Shown here one piece after another: positions 53,543 to 62,315 of a stretch of DNA of 64,000 bases (position 1 is its first letter; each line of letters starts with the position of its first letter). The position numbers and the translations under genes are program-made. The notes under the pieces were generated by a model. It ran no database searches, was not told where the DNA came from, and saw only the letters and a list, made by a program, of their open reading frames with translations. The stretch spans positions 1 through 64,000 of the forward strand of contig NZ_RHHT01000051.1 in assembly GCF_003710985.1 (NCBI RefSeq), read 5' to 3'. The stretch is from Brevibacillus panacihumi. Its GTDB lineage: Bacteria > Bacillota > Bacilli > Brevibacillales > Brevibacillaceae.

Positions 53543-56332
53543 ATGGGAAAAGCCTTCGCACGTCTAATTCAATGGCTGATGGTGCTGACCTTGGTGATGA
53601 GCAGTCTGGTTCCGACAGCAGGGGCGCGGGAGGATCAGGCGGCAGTCACGGAAGCCGTGGCGTGGCTAGAGGATGGCGAGGTCCGCATACAGATTGAATA
53701 TTCCTTCTCACCGGATGAAGCGGTGCTTGCCATCACCCAGGGTGAATGGGAAAAAACGCGAATATTTCGTAAAACATCCCGTCTCTCTGTGGCAGTGACC
53801 CCCGTATCCAACGAGTCGATGGATGTGGTGCTGACTACTTCCTCGAAAAAAGGGGAGCAGCAAAGTCGATGGGAAATCGAGCTGCCAAAAAAGGTTGAGA
53901 CAGTAGAAAAAGGAGAAGTGCGCAAGGCTGATTGGGACAAAAAGGCTTCGCGGAAGAAGAATCAGCTTGAGATGGTCATTGTGGAAGATGGCATTCCGTC
54001 CGAAGAGGAAGAGCCTGCCGACCGGGAACCCGAGGAAGAAGCAAATGAAGATGCATCCCAATTGGAAGACTTGGCAAAGGAATTTTACGAAAAATACGCC
54101 GATGGCGAAAAGCCTACGGAAGCAGATCTGCGCAGCAGTCGAGTCGTCTTTGAGATGGAGCCGAATGACACGATGAAAAAAGCCGACTGGCTGTTTGACA
54201 AGCAAGACGCGTTTGGCAAGATTGGCAAAAGCGGAGACGAAGACTACTGGAAGATCAGGGCGACTGAGAACGGGATTATGAATGTATCGCTCCGGGACAT
54301 CCCGTACCAGCAGAACTATCAATTGTACGTGTTCGATGCTGACGGACGGGAGCTGGGACGCTCGGAGCTTGCCGGAGATGCCGACGAAACCATCGAGGGC
54401 GTCGGTGTTGAGAGAAGAGAATGGTACTACGTGATGGTAAGAGGGGAAGGAAGCTCCCACAATCCGCATCTATACTACCGTTTACGAATTGATTTCCAGT
54501 CCGCGCAAGGTGAAATCAAGCCAGATGAATACGAGCCGAATAATTCCATCGCAGATGCCTATGACTTGGGAGACGAGCAGTCTCTGACAGCCAATTTGCA
54601 CAGCTTGAAGGATGTTGATTTCTATCGGTTTTCGCTCAAACGGACTTCGACTGTAATCGTCCGCTTGGGGGAAATACCAAACGGCATGGATATGGATCTG
54701 TATTTGCTGGATGAAAAAGGAAAGACAATCGGCAGATCGGAAAGATCAAAAAACGTCAATGAAGAGATCGCAAGCAACATCGACGCGGGTACCTATGTAA
54801 TCAAGGTAATGGCTGCCAGAAGCTCCGGTTTTACCGCCAACTCGTACAAGCTTTCCCTGGAGACGCATACCATTCCCGTAATCCTGATCCCTGGAATCGG
54901 CGGTTCTCGTCTGGAGGTGGAGGAGCATGGGATCATCTCTGAAGCATGGCTTGCTATCGGTAGGACTGTTCTGCCACCCTATAACGATCCTCAGCATCGC
55001 AGAGTTCTCTCACTCATGCCAGTGGACGGGAAGAGTGTCGAGGTAAAGCCGCGAACAAAGGGTATTCGCGTATTCCCGGAGCGGGCCAACGAAGGTTTTA
55101 GCGCGATTGAATACTTAACCTACAGCGATGCTGTTCCTACTGCACACGAGAAGTCCGAACAGTATGCCAGCATGGTAAAAGAATTGAAAAAGCAAGGGTA
55201 TGTGCAGCATCGGACCCTGTTTGCCATGCCGTACGATTGGCGATATAGCAGTGCCGATAATGCAAAGTATCTAAAAGAAAAAATTGATGTGGCCCTGCGA
55301 AATTCAAAGGCTCAGCAAGTCCATCTGGTGGCGCACAGCATGGGAGGTCTGCTGGTGCGCGAGACCCTCCTGTCCAACCCGTCTTATCAACCCAAAGTAA
55401 ATCGGGTCATCTATATGGGAACGCCGTTTTTGGGCTCTCCAAGAGCGTACCAAGCAATCAAATTCGGCTATGATTTTGGCATCGTGACCTTCCTATCCCA
55501 TACAGGAAAAATCATCGCCGAGTACGCCCCTGCAGTATACGAATTGCTGCCCTCCAAACAATACGTAAGCAACACGCCGTTTCTGTGGAAAAACCAGAAA
55601 GAACACTACACCTACCAGGACCTCACAAGGGTTAAACATTTGCAATTGACTTATGAACCATTGGTCCATCAAGCCGGCAAACTGCATGAAATATGGGACA
55701 ACAGACAGATTAAGGTCCCGCAGTACAGCATTATCGGCCAGGGGCATTCAACGTTGCTCGGGTATTTCGTTGATCCAAAGACCGAGGATTTTATCCCGTA
55801 CTATGACAACCAAGCCGGAGACGGTACAGTGCCTTACGATAGCGCCAACTACTCCCTCAAGGACATCAAGAAAAAATACTATGTGAACGGGGAGCATGCT
55901 GCACTCCCGCGTATTCCACAAGTGATTCATCAAGTGATCAACCTGTTGAACGGAAATGACAAAGCAAGCGATGGGGTCCGCAGCTCCGCAGCCGGGAATT
56001 TCGACTATCTGTATTACATCATCAGAAGTGAAGACGGTTCCTTTCCCTCTGTGACGATTCAGAAGAACGGCAGGGAAATGACCATCGGGTCCGAGCCAAC
56101 AGAGTGGCGGGAGGATCTTTCGATTGAATATCACGGCAAGGTTGTCGTTGTGCATGTATTGGACAAACAACCCCTGTCCTTTCAATTGCCGGAAGGGGCG
56201 AATCTGGAACGTCCTTCAACCATCAAGATACGCAGATTTTCCTCTGAAGACCCCAAGCGCTACCGTGAGGAAGGAAGGCCGTTCATACTGGGACCTGATG
56301 GATTCATGGAAGAGGATGGGATGATTCAGTAA
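53543..56332 (+). CDS. Secreted LCAT-type lipase/acyltransferase with PPC domains
   Basis: 929 residues: signal peptide (to about 29), a Glu/Lys-rich region, two PPC-like beta domains (about 205-320 and 330-445, opening with EMEPNDTMKKA and YEPNNSIADA), then an alpha/beta-hydrolase of the lecithin:cholesterol acyltransferase type beginning IPVILIPGIGG. The likely triad is S599 (AHSMGG), D760 (AGDGTVP) and H785 (NGEHAALP). No cysteines. PPC domains are typical of secreted hydrolases. It may act on membrane or surface lipids; the substrate is unknown. Confidence 0.85.
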   Translation: MGKAFARLIQWLMVLTLVMSSLVPTAGAREDQAAVTEAVAWLEDGEVRIQIEYSFSPDEAVLAITQGEWEKTRIFRKTSRLSVAVTPVSNESMDVVLTTSSKKGEQQSRWEIELPKKVETVEKGEVRKADWDKKASRKKNQLEMVIVEDGIPSEEEEPADREPEEEANEDASQLEDLAKEFYEKYADGEKPTEADLRSSRVVFEMEPNDTMKKADWLFDKQDAFGKIGKSGDEDYWKIRATENGIMNVSLRDIPYQQNYQLYVFDADGRELGRSELAGDADETIEGVGVERREWYYVMVRGEGSSHNPHLYYRLRIDFQSAQGEIKPDEYEPNNSIADAYDLGDEQSLTANLHSLKDVDFYRFSLKRTSTVIVRLGEIPNGMDMDLYLLDEKGKTIGRSERSKNVNEEIASNIDAGTYVIKVMAARSSGFTANSYKLSLETHTIPVILIPGIGGSRLEVEEHGIISEAWLAIGRTVLPPYNDPQHRRVLSLMPVDGKSVEVKPRTKGIRVFPERANEGFSAIEYLTYSDAVPTAHEKSEQYASMVKELKKQGYVQHRTLFAMPYDWRYSSADNAKYLKEKIDVALRNSKAQQVHLVAHSMGGLLVRETLLSNPSYQPKVNRVIYMGTPFLGSPRAYQAIKFGYDFGIVTFLSHTGKIIAEYAPAVYELLPSKQYVSNTPFLWKNQKEHYTYQDLTRVKHLQLTYEPLVHQAGKLHEIWDNRQIKVPQYSIIGQGHSTLLGYFVDPKTEDFIPYYDNQAGDGTVPYDSANYSLKDIKKKYYVNGEHAALPRIPQVIHQVINLLNGNDKASDGVRSSAAGNFDYLYYIIRSEDGSFPSVTIQKNGREMTIGSEPTEWREDLSIEYHGKVVVVHVLDKQPLSFQLPEGANLERPSTIKIRRFSSEDPKRYREEGRPFILGPDGFMEEDGMIQ

Positions 56333-56348
56333 GAAAGGAGGAACAGGG

Positions 56349-56738
56349 ATGGTCGCCAGTATCGCCAGTGATCTCTACTATGCTGTCGTTGTACCCATCA
56401 TGTCCTTATGGGGACTGTCCGGATTTTGGATGACAATCGTCATCATGGGTACACTCTTTCTGTTCATTGGTTATCGTACATGGGTCTCGCTGCTGTTTAC
56501 CCCGATTGTCAGCTTTTTGGTGTCTGAAATCGAAGTCCCGGATCATGACTGGGCCATCGTCATTTACTTTCAAAAAGCGGTGCTTTCTTTCTATTCGACT
56601 TTAGTCATTACCGTACTGCTCTATCTCGTAGACACAGCGGTACGAAAACACAACAGGAAGAAATACCGGCAGCGTTTGCGACGGCGAAGACGCAACCGGG
56701 CGCAACGGCAAATTGCCTCCACGTTCTTTTCCGAGTAG
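56349..56738 (+). CDS. Small membrane protein with basic C-terminus
   Basis: 129 residues with three hydrophobic segments and a strongly basic tail (VRKHNRKKYRQRLRRRRRNRAQ). ATG after AAGGAGG, 16 bases behind the lipase stop, so it belongs to the same unit. The family is not recognised. The tail suggests contact with anionic lipids or nucleic acid on the cytoplasmic side. Confidence 0.65.
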   Translation: MVASIASDLYYAVVVPIMSLWGLSGFWMTIVIMGTLFLFIGYRTWVSLLFTPIVSFLVSEIEVPDHDWAIVIYFQKAVLSFYSTLVITVLLYLVDTAVRKHNRKKYRQRLRRRRRNRAQRQIASTFFSE

Positions 56739-56774
56739 AATAAGGTAAGCAGATATATTCGGGAGGGTAATGCA

Positions 56775-57272
56775 ATGGACATTTTTGACAGCAAGAAGGG
56801 CGGTTTTACCATCATGAGTGGCAAAACCGATGTGCATGGCGGCTTTGGTCAAGGCGTATTGGATCTTGGCGCAGTCTCCTCTGTCATTATTGATGGAGAC
56901 GAAGCCTATATCGATATGGGTGCTCTGCACGCGAAAAGCTCCGTTGAAAAAGGGATCAAATGGACGACCCACAAGGAGGAAGTCCCCAACGGAAAGCCGT
57001 ATTGGCTTGTATGGGTTACAGTAGACCGAAATGAATCAGGGCCTTATTATGCGGGTGCTACAGCGTGCTACATGGAAATTGACCGTGAAGCGCGCAGAGG
57101 CTACAAGATTTTGGCAGACCATGTGAACCGGATGGATTATTCGATGAAACGGCGAATTATGGTATCGGAGCTGGGTGAGAAGGAAAAAGCAGCTCTGAAA
57201 AAGCTTTTAATCGATAATAATGCCGCCATGTGGGAAAATTCTTCGGAAGAATTGAAGCAAGGATTGTCCTGA
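56775..57272 (+). CDS. ywhD: YwhD-family protein
   Basis: 165 residues matching the Bacillales YwhD family: FTIMSGKTDVHGGFGQG at the N-terminus and GPYYAGATACYMEIDREARRGYK in the middle. It has no signal peptide or known catalytic motif; function is unknown. In Bacillus it lies near pbpG, speE and speB, as here. Confidence 0.88.
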   Translation: MDIFDSKKGGFTIMSGKTDVHGGFGQGVLDLGAVSSVIIDGDEAYIDMGALHAKSSVEKGIKWTTHKEEVPNGKPYWLVWVTVDRNESGPYYAGATACYMEIDREARRGYKILADHVNRMDYSMKRRIMVSELGEKEKAALKKLLIDNNAAMWENSSEELKQGLS

Positions 57273-57376
57273 TCTTGGAAATCGTGAACGGTCTGTGAAC
57301 AAATCGTGAAATCAATTGTTACCAGTATTGAAGTCAGGTAAACTTATGTTCATATCTGTGTACATGTACACTAGGT

Positions 57377-57418
57377 CAACAAGCAGGGGAAGAGCCGTCA
57401 CTCTTTCCCTGTTTGTCT
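57377..57418 (+). terminator. Terminator after ywhD
   Basis: ACAAGCAGGG-AAGAG pairs with CTCTT-CCCTGTTTGT around a CCGTCA loop, followed by CTTTTTC. Confidence 0.75.
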
Positions 57419-57429
57419 TTTTCGTAGGT

Positions 57430-57462
57430 AAGCGCTCTCAGTCACGGAGAGGCTTTTTTTTC
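57430..57462 (+). terminator. Second terminator-like hairpin
   Basis: AGC-CTCTC pairs with GAGAG-GCT around AGTCACG, with one bulged G, and is followed by eight T. It lies 12 bases after the first terminator, isolating the next small gene. Confidence 0.65.
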
Positions 57463-57536
57463 AGGTCATGGAATGGCTCCATTGCGGGAAAATAGAGATG
57501 CACAACCAAACTGTCTGACGGAAGGGGCGCTATCCA

Positions 57537-57794
57537 GTGAACCAGGATCCTCGCGAGCAAAATGCGAACGAGCACTTCGCCAGATTTGGAGGAGTCCATT
57601 TTCGCAGCCATGTTCCCCCTCAACAGATCAATCGATTTATCGGCAGATTGCCTGCTGGCAAGCGGGACAGCATGTTTGAGGTATTGGATCAATTGGAGCA
57701 AGCCGGTCTGATTACAGTTTGTAATGACCACGTATTCGCTGACGGCAACGGCGTTGTCGGCGGCGGTGCAGAGGATGGTCAAAGCATCACATAA
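57537..57794 (+). CDS. Small hypothetical protein
   Basis: 85 residues: NEHFARFGGVHFRSHVPPQQ, then FIGRLPAGKRDSMFEVLDQLEQAGLITV, ending with a Gly-rich tail. GTG start with GGAAGGGG upstream. The amphipathic helix and balanced composition look protein-like, but a 137-residue frame exists on the opposite strand. The family is not recognised. Confidence 0.5.
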   Translation: MNQDPREQNANEHFARFGGVHFRSHVPPQQINRFIGRLPAGKRDSMFEVLDQLEQAGLITVCNDHVFADGNGVVGGGAEDGQSIT

Positions 57795-57802
57795 GGCAGC
57801 AA

Positions 57803-57842
57803 AAAGAAGAAAAGAAGGGACACAAATAGGTCCCTTCTTTTC
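57803..57842. terminator. Bidirectional terminator between the 85-residue gene and pbpG
   Basis: AAAGAAGGGAC and GTCCCTTCTTT are perfect 11-base arms around ACAAATAG. It serves pbpG on the minus strand and the small gene on the plus strand. Confidence 0.85.
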
Positions 57843-57847
57843 GCGTT

Positions 57848-59899
57848 TCAATCACCTGGTTTCCACCAACTGCCCATTCGCTGCCAGAACGTAGAGGAAT
57901 CTGGCGGCTGCAGCGGAGTCGGTGTTTCATTGGCTGGAATATGATCTGTGCAATACTCTTGCGGCTCTGTCCCGCTGGCAAAGTAAAACAGCTCGGGTGC
58001 GGGACAATGCTCGGTAGCCAGCTTCCCGGAGGCTGGGTCGATGTAGACCGAGACGACGCCTGCAGGCATATCGAACAAGGCAGGGGGCTGATCCTTCAAG
58101 GCGCTTTCCATAAACTGCGCCCAGATTTTTTTCGAGAGATAGCCCTCTTTTACATCATCCACCTTCTGATTTTTATCATAGCCCACCCAGACCGTGGTCA
58201 CGAGCTGTGGCGTAAAGCCGCTCAGCCAGGCATCTACGTCAGTCGAGCCTGTTTTTCCAGCTACCGGGCGATTTAATTCATTGGCTACCCGATAGCCGGT
58301 GCCGCTTCGCTCAAACACGCTTTGCATCAGATTGACGAGCAGGGAGGAAGCCACAGGATCTGCTACCAGGGTTTTCTCCGTTTTTTCTTCTACCAGGACA
58401 TTTCCCTTATTATCCTCGATCTTTGTGATCGCAATTGGGGTGACGGCTTCTCCTTTGTTGACGATCGCAGCATATGCCGAATTCAATTCCAGAGGAGAGA
58501 CGGGTGATGTGCCCAAGGCAAGGGATGGTACAGCCAGGAGCGGACTTTTGATCCCGAGCTTTTGCGCCTGCTCGACGACTTTTTGCGGACCGAGGAAATC
58601 AATCGTTTTGACGGCGTAGATATTGTCAGAGGTCTTGATCGCCTCCCGCATATTGATCATGGCGTTTGCGTAGCGTCCGCCGAAGTTTCGCGGGATGTAC
58701 TGCTTGTTTCGGTCGTAGGTGAAGACGGTCGGCTCGCTTTTCATCATGGTCAGCGGCGTGAAGCCGTTCTGCAAAGCCGCCAAATACATGATCGGCTTGA
58801 AGGCCGAACCTGGCTGTCTTTTTGCCAAAACACGATTGTATTGGCTCTCCTGATAGTCCCTGCCGCCCACCATCGCCTTAATCTGCCCAGTCAGCGGGTC
58901 CATCGCGACCAGAGCTACTTGCAAGTTCGGGTTATCTGCTGGCATGACAGAAGACACGATTTCTTCTGCCTTCTTTTGCATGACCGGGTCCAAGGTCGTG
59001 TAGATTTTCAAGCCGCCGTGAATGAACTGCTCATCTTCGATGCCGTACTTGTTCTTTACGAGATTCGCGATATAGTCGCGGAAATAAGGAGCAGGATCAA
59101 CCGCAGCTTGTTTGGAGCGATCCCGAAATACGAGCTTTTCTGCGAAGGCTTGCTCTGCCTGCTGTGAAGTAATCATTTCGTCGCGAACCATGGCGTTCAG
59201 GATAAGCTTTTGTCTGCTTTTTGCACGTTCAAAGTCAGCGAAAGGGGAATAATAAGTCGGACCTTTCGGGATTCCGGCCAGCATGGCGCTTTCTGCCAGC
59301 GACAGATTTTTGGCGTCCTTTCCAAAATAGGTTTGGGCTGCTGCCTGCGCCCCATATGCAGAGTGACCGTAATAGATCTGGTTCATGTACATCTCGAGAA
59401 TCTCATCCTTGCTGTAATTCAGCTCCAATTGGATGGCCAGAAAGGCTTCCCTGATTTTTCGGTCCCATGTTTTTTCCATTGTCAGATACAGGTTCCGAGC
59501 CAATTGCTGGGTGATGGTGCTTGCTCCTTGCTGCATGTCCATATGAATGACATTGACATAGACGGCCATTCCAAGCCGTTTGAAGTCAAATCCGTAATGT
59601 TCGCGAAACGTGCGGTCCTCGATGGCAATCGTGGCATTGATCAGATTCGGCGAAATTTCCTGCAACGGAACCAGAATCCGATTTTCCCCGCGATGCATGG
59701 TATCCAGCACATCGCCGTTTGCTGAGTAGATCGTAGTCGTCTGCTTGATAAAGGTTTCAGGCAAAGGTTGTGAGCGCAGATACAGAAGCAGCAGCAGCGC
59801 CGCGCATGATGCGAACAAAATGCTGAGTATGAGAAATTTTAAGAATTGCTTGGCCCAACGCAGATAGCGAATCAGTGGAGCCTCGCGAATGACCTCCAT
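57848..59899 (-). CDS. pbpG: Class A penicillin-binding protein (PbpG type)
   Basis: 683 residues. One membrane anchor (about 20-42) precedes a GT51 glycosyltransferase domain with catalytic E94 (AIEDRTFREHYG) and GASTITQQLARN. The transpeptidase domain has S365-x-x-K368 (GSAFK), SDN and K549-T-G-S. It makes and cross-links glycan strands outside the membrane; the B. subtilis counterpart acts in spore peptidoglycan. No C-terminal extension is present. ATG follows GGGAGGCG. Confidence 0.93.
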   Translation of the reverse strand: MEVIREAPLIRYLRWAKQFLKFLILSILFASCAALLLLLYLRSQPLPETFIKQTTTIYSANGDVLDTMHRGENRILVPLQEISPNLINATIAIEDRTFREHYGFDFKRLGMAVYVNVIHMDMQQGASTITQQLARNLYLTMEKTWDRKIREAFLAIQLELNYSKDEILEMYMNQIYYGHSAYGAQAAAQTYFGKDAKNLSLAESAMLAGIPKGPTYYSPFADFERAKSRQKLILNAMVRDEMITSQQAEQAFAEKLVFRDRSKQAAVDPAPYFRDYIANLVKNKYGIEDEQFIHGGLKIYTTLDPVMQKKAEEIVSSVMPADNPNLQVALVAMDPLTGQIKAMVGGRDYQESQYNRVLAKRQPGSAFKPIMYLAALQNGFTPLTMMKSEPTVFTYDRNKQYIPRNFGGRYANAMINMREAIKTSDNIYAVKTIDFLGPQKVVEQAQKLGIKSPLLAVPSLALGTSPVSPLELNSAYAAIVNKGEAVTPIAITKIEDNKGNVLVEEKTEKTLVADPVASSLLVNLMQSVFERSGTGYRVANELNRPVAGKTGSTDVDAWLSGFTPQLVTTVWVGYDKNQKVDDVKEGYLSKKIWAQFMESALKDQPPALFDMPAGVVSVYIDPASGKLATEHCPAPELFYFASGTEPQEYCTDHIPANETPTPLQPPDSSTFWQRMGSWWKPGD

Positions 59900-60031
59900 C
59901 GTTTCGCCTCCCTTCTATCGGTAAATCGTTCAGATCGGGGTATACTAAGCCCGTAATACTTCTAGTATGGGTCAATGTCCAATTGGATAAACTTGGCTGG
60001 CTTTCTGAAAGGGAAATTGCAGAAAAAAACC

Positions 60032-60059
60032 TTGCATTTTGGGGGGCAACTACTATAAT
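60032..60059 (+). promoter_or_regulatory. SigA-type promoter of speE-speB
   Basis: -35 TTGCAT (60032-60037), 16-base spacer, consensus -10 TATAAT (60054-60059). The untranslated leader to 60173 is about 105 bases. Confidence 0.6.
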
Positions 60060-60173
60060 TTTCTTGTATTGTCAGCCGACGAAACCTAGCCCGTGCCAGG
60101 AGTGCCGAGGCCGGGTTTTCTGCTATGTTTTGGGGCTGTTATTATGCGGTTACTTGAAGGAGGGTACATAACA

Positions 60174-61013
60174 ATGAATATGGAATTGTGGTACACCGAG
60201 AAGCAGACAGAAAATCACGGAATTACAACAAAAATTACCGATACGCTATACAGTGAAAAAACGGAGTTCCAACAAATCGACGTCATTACGACCAAGCAGT
60301 TCGGTCGCATGCTGGTGCTCGATGGCATGGTCATGACCACAGATGTGGATGAGTTCGTTTACCACGAAATGATTACCCACATCGCAATGAACACGCATCC
60401 GAACCCGAAAAAGGTTTTGGTTGTAGGCGGCGGAGACGGCGGCGCCATCCGCGAAATCGTCAAGCACCCATCCGTTGAAAAAGCGGTTCTGGCTGAAATC
60501 GACGGCGGTGTCATTGAATCCTGCAAAAAATACTTCCCTGATATCGCAAGCGCATTGACCGGAAATTCCCGCGTCGATGTACAGGTAATCGACGGGATCA
60601 AGCACATTCACGATCACAAAGGCGAGTACGATGTGATCATGGTAGACTCTACCGAACCGGTAGGACCTGCCGTAGGTCTGTTTGAAAAAGGCTTTTACCA
60701 AGGAATTTTCGATGCATTGAAACCAGACGGCATCATGGTGGCGCAGACAGAATCGCCTTGGTTCAACCGCGAGCTGATCAAGCGCGTCTTCAAAGACCTG
60801 AAATCCATCTTCCCGGTTACGCGTCTGTATACATGCAGCATCCCGACGTATCCATCGGGTCTGTGGAGCTTTACGATTGCATCCAAAAAGCACGATCCTT
60901 TGGAAGTAGATGCGAGCCAAATCAAGCCAATGGACACCAAATACTACAATGCGGATCTTCACCACGCGGTATTCAAGCTGCCGAACTTCGTGGCGGAGCT
61001 GACCCGCGACTAA
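60174..61013 (+). CDS. speE: Spermidine synthase
   Basis: 279 residues. Aminopropyltransferase with the SAM-binding GGGDGG at 85-90, the catalytic Asp in DSTEP and the family segment [13 protein letters not shown]. It transfers aminopropyl from decarboxylated SAM to putrescine. ATG at 60174 after AAGGAGGG; an ATG at 60093 would add 27 unlikely residues. Forms an operon with speB. Confidence 0.95.
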   Translation: MNMELWYTEKQTENHGITTKITDTLYSEKTEFQQIDVITTKQFGRMLVLDGMVMTTDVDEFVYHEMITHIAMNTHPNPKKVLVVGGGDGGAIREIVKHPSVEKAVLAEIDGGVIESCKKYFPDIASALTGNSRVDVQVIDGIKHIHDHKGEYDVIMVDSTEPVGPAVGLFEKGFYQGIFDALKPDGIMVAQTESPWFNRELIKRVFKDLKSIFPVTRLYTCSIPTYPSGLWSFTIASKKHDPLEVDASQIKPMDTKYYNADLHHAVFKLPNFVAELTRD

Positions 61014-61034
61014 CCGGAGAGGAGCTGCTACCTG

Positions 61035-61904
61035 ATGCGTTTTGACGAGGCATACTCCGGCAATGTCTTTATCCGCAGCCACGCCGACTATGCGGAAAGC
61101 CAGGCTGTCATTTACGGCATGCCGATGGACTGGACTGTCAGCTTCCGTCCAGGCTCCCGTTTTGGTCCTACCCGCATCCGCGAGGTTTCGATCGGTCTGG
61201 AAGAATACAGTCCGTATTTGGACAGGCTGTTGGAAGAAATCAAGTACTTCGACGCGGGCGATATTCCCCTGCCATTCGGGAATGTAGAAGGCAGCCTGGA
61301 AGCCATCCAATCGTTCGTCTCGAAAGTGCTGGCAGACGGCAAATTCCCGCTTGGTCTCGGCGGCGAGCATCTCGTCTCCTTGCCGGTCTTCCAAGCGGTG
61401 TATGAAAAATACAAGGACATGGTCATCTTCCACTTCGATGCGCACACCGACTTGCGCGACCATTACGAGGGTTATCCATACTCCCATTCCACTCCGATCA
61501 AGAAAGCATGCGATCTGATCGGCGGCAAAAACGTCTATTCCTTCGGGATCCGCAGCGGCATGAAGGAAGAGTTCGAGTGGGCAAAGGAAAACATGCATCT
61601 GTACAAATACGATGTGCTGGAGCCGGTAAAGCAGGTACTGCCTACCATTGGCAATCGCCCGATTTACCTGACCATCGACATTGACGTGCTCGACCCGGCA
61701 CACGCTCCCGGTACAGGCACAACGGAAGCAGGCGGCATTACCTCCCGCGAGTTGCTGGATACCATCCATTTCATGGCGAAGAATGGCGCAAACGTAATCG
61801 GCTGCGACTTGGTAGAGGTAGCTCCTGTCTACGACCATAGCGAGATGACGCAAATCGTAGCTTCCAAGATCGTGCGCGAATTGCTGCTTTCTTTTGTAAA
61901 ATAA
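61035..61904 (+). CDS. speB: Agmatinase
   Basis: 289-residue ureohydrolase, turning agmatine into putrescine and urea. Dimanganese ligands are visible: H112 (GGEH), D135, H137, D139 (HFDAHTD) and the pair in DIDVLDPAHAPGTGT. It begins 21 bases behind speE and supplies its putrescine. A terminator follows 13 bases after the stop. Confidence 0.95.
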   Translation: MRFDEAYSGNVFIRSHADYAESQAVIYGMPMDWTVSFRPGSRFGPTRIREVSIGLEEYSPYLDRLLEEIKYFDAGDIPLPFGNVEGSLEAIQSFVSKVLADGKFPLGLGGEHLVSLPVFQAVYEKYKDMVIFHFDAHTDLRDHYEGYPYSHSTPIKKACDLIGGKNVYSFGIRSGMKEEFEWAKENMHLYKYDVLEPVKQVLPTIGNRPIYLTIDIDVLDPAHAPGTGTTEAGGITSRELLDTIHFMAKNGANVIGCDLVEVAPVYDHSEMTQIVASKIVRELLLSFVK

Positions 61905-61916
61905 TTGGACAAACAT

Positions 61917-61951
61917 CAACGTCTTCGGCGAAAAGGTCGGAGGCGTTTTTG
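61917..61951 (+). terminator. Terminator of speE-speB
   Basis: AACGTCTTCGG pairs with TCGGAGGCGTT (with G-T pairs) around a GCGAAAAGG loop, followed by TTTG. Confidence 0.75.
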
Positions 61952-61983
61952 TTTTATAAAAACTTGGCTGGAGAAGAAGGGAA

Positions 61984-62212
61984 AGCTGGCCGAGGAAAAA
62001 AGGGAAAAAAGCGCAAGGCATTTGGGATCTCGACCCAGGTGCAACGGAAAAGGCGGAACCGTTCTTAGCGTCCAACCCTGATGCGCTTCTTCGAAGCGGC
62101 TGCTTTTGGACGCGGTTCCGCCTTTGGAGTGGAACCGTCCAGGGATTACCCCCAGTAGAGATCCCAACCCGCCTGAAGTGTTTTCCCTTTTTTCCTCCCC
62201 ACCACTAAAGCT
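61984..62212. repeat. Palindromic repeat element, long copy B
   Basis: A 229-base element: outer perfect 17-base stem (61992-62008 with 62181-62197), then AGGC/GCCT, a 10-base stem TTGGGATCTC (62022-62031 with 62158-62167), and a central cruciform of 13 bases (62049-62061 with 62113-62125), 7 bases (62069-62075 with 62106-62112) and CGCTTC-TTC-GAAGCG at the tip. Its 3' end matches copy A at 39469-39566. It may be a MITE-like element or a structured RNA; no coding capacity. Confidence 0.75.
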
Positions 62213-62242
62213 CATCCAATCACTAGTTAAGAAACATTTTAT

Positions 62243-62271
62243 TTTACAAAGTATTCAAAAAAGTGTATGCT
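62243..62271 (+). promoter_or_regulatory. SigA-type promoter of the MFS gene
   Basis: -35 TTTACA (62243-62248), 17-base spacer, -10 TATGCT (62266-62271), 44 bases before the chosen start. Confidence 0.5.
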
Positions 62272-62315
62272 ACTTGCATATGTTGGAATTTTCTCAGCCA
62301 GAGAGGATGTTAGAC

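Larger units (their letters stand above)
61905..62315. other. 411-base gene-free region after speB
   Basis: It holds the speB terminator, the long palindromic element B (61984-62212) and the promoter of the MFS gene. An open frame crosses part of it upstream of the MFS start, but it has no ribosome-binding site and overlaps the palindrome, so it is not coding. Confidence 0.7.

Noticed and set aside
57438-57851. 137-codon frame opposite the 85-residue gene
   Set aside because: It spans the bidirectional terminator and a T-rich hairpin, has no good ribosome-binding site, and its composition is less protein-like than the plus-strand frame.
60246-62075. 609-codon open frame on the minus strand
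   Set aside because: Antisense to speE and speB, which are certain. The translation has no recognisable fold and results from codon bias of GC-rich genes.
62106-62315. N-terminal extension of the MFS protein from an upstream ATG
   Set aside because: The extension would be translated through the palindromic element and promoter, is not membrane-like, and lacks a ribosome-binding site.
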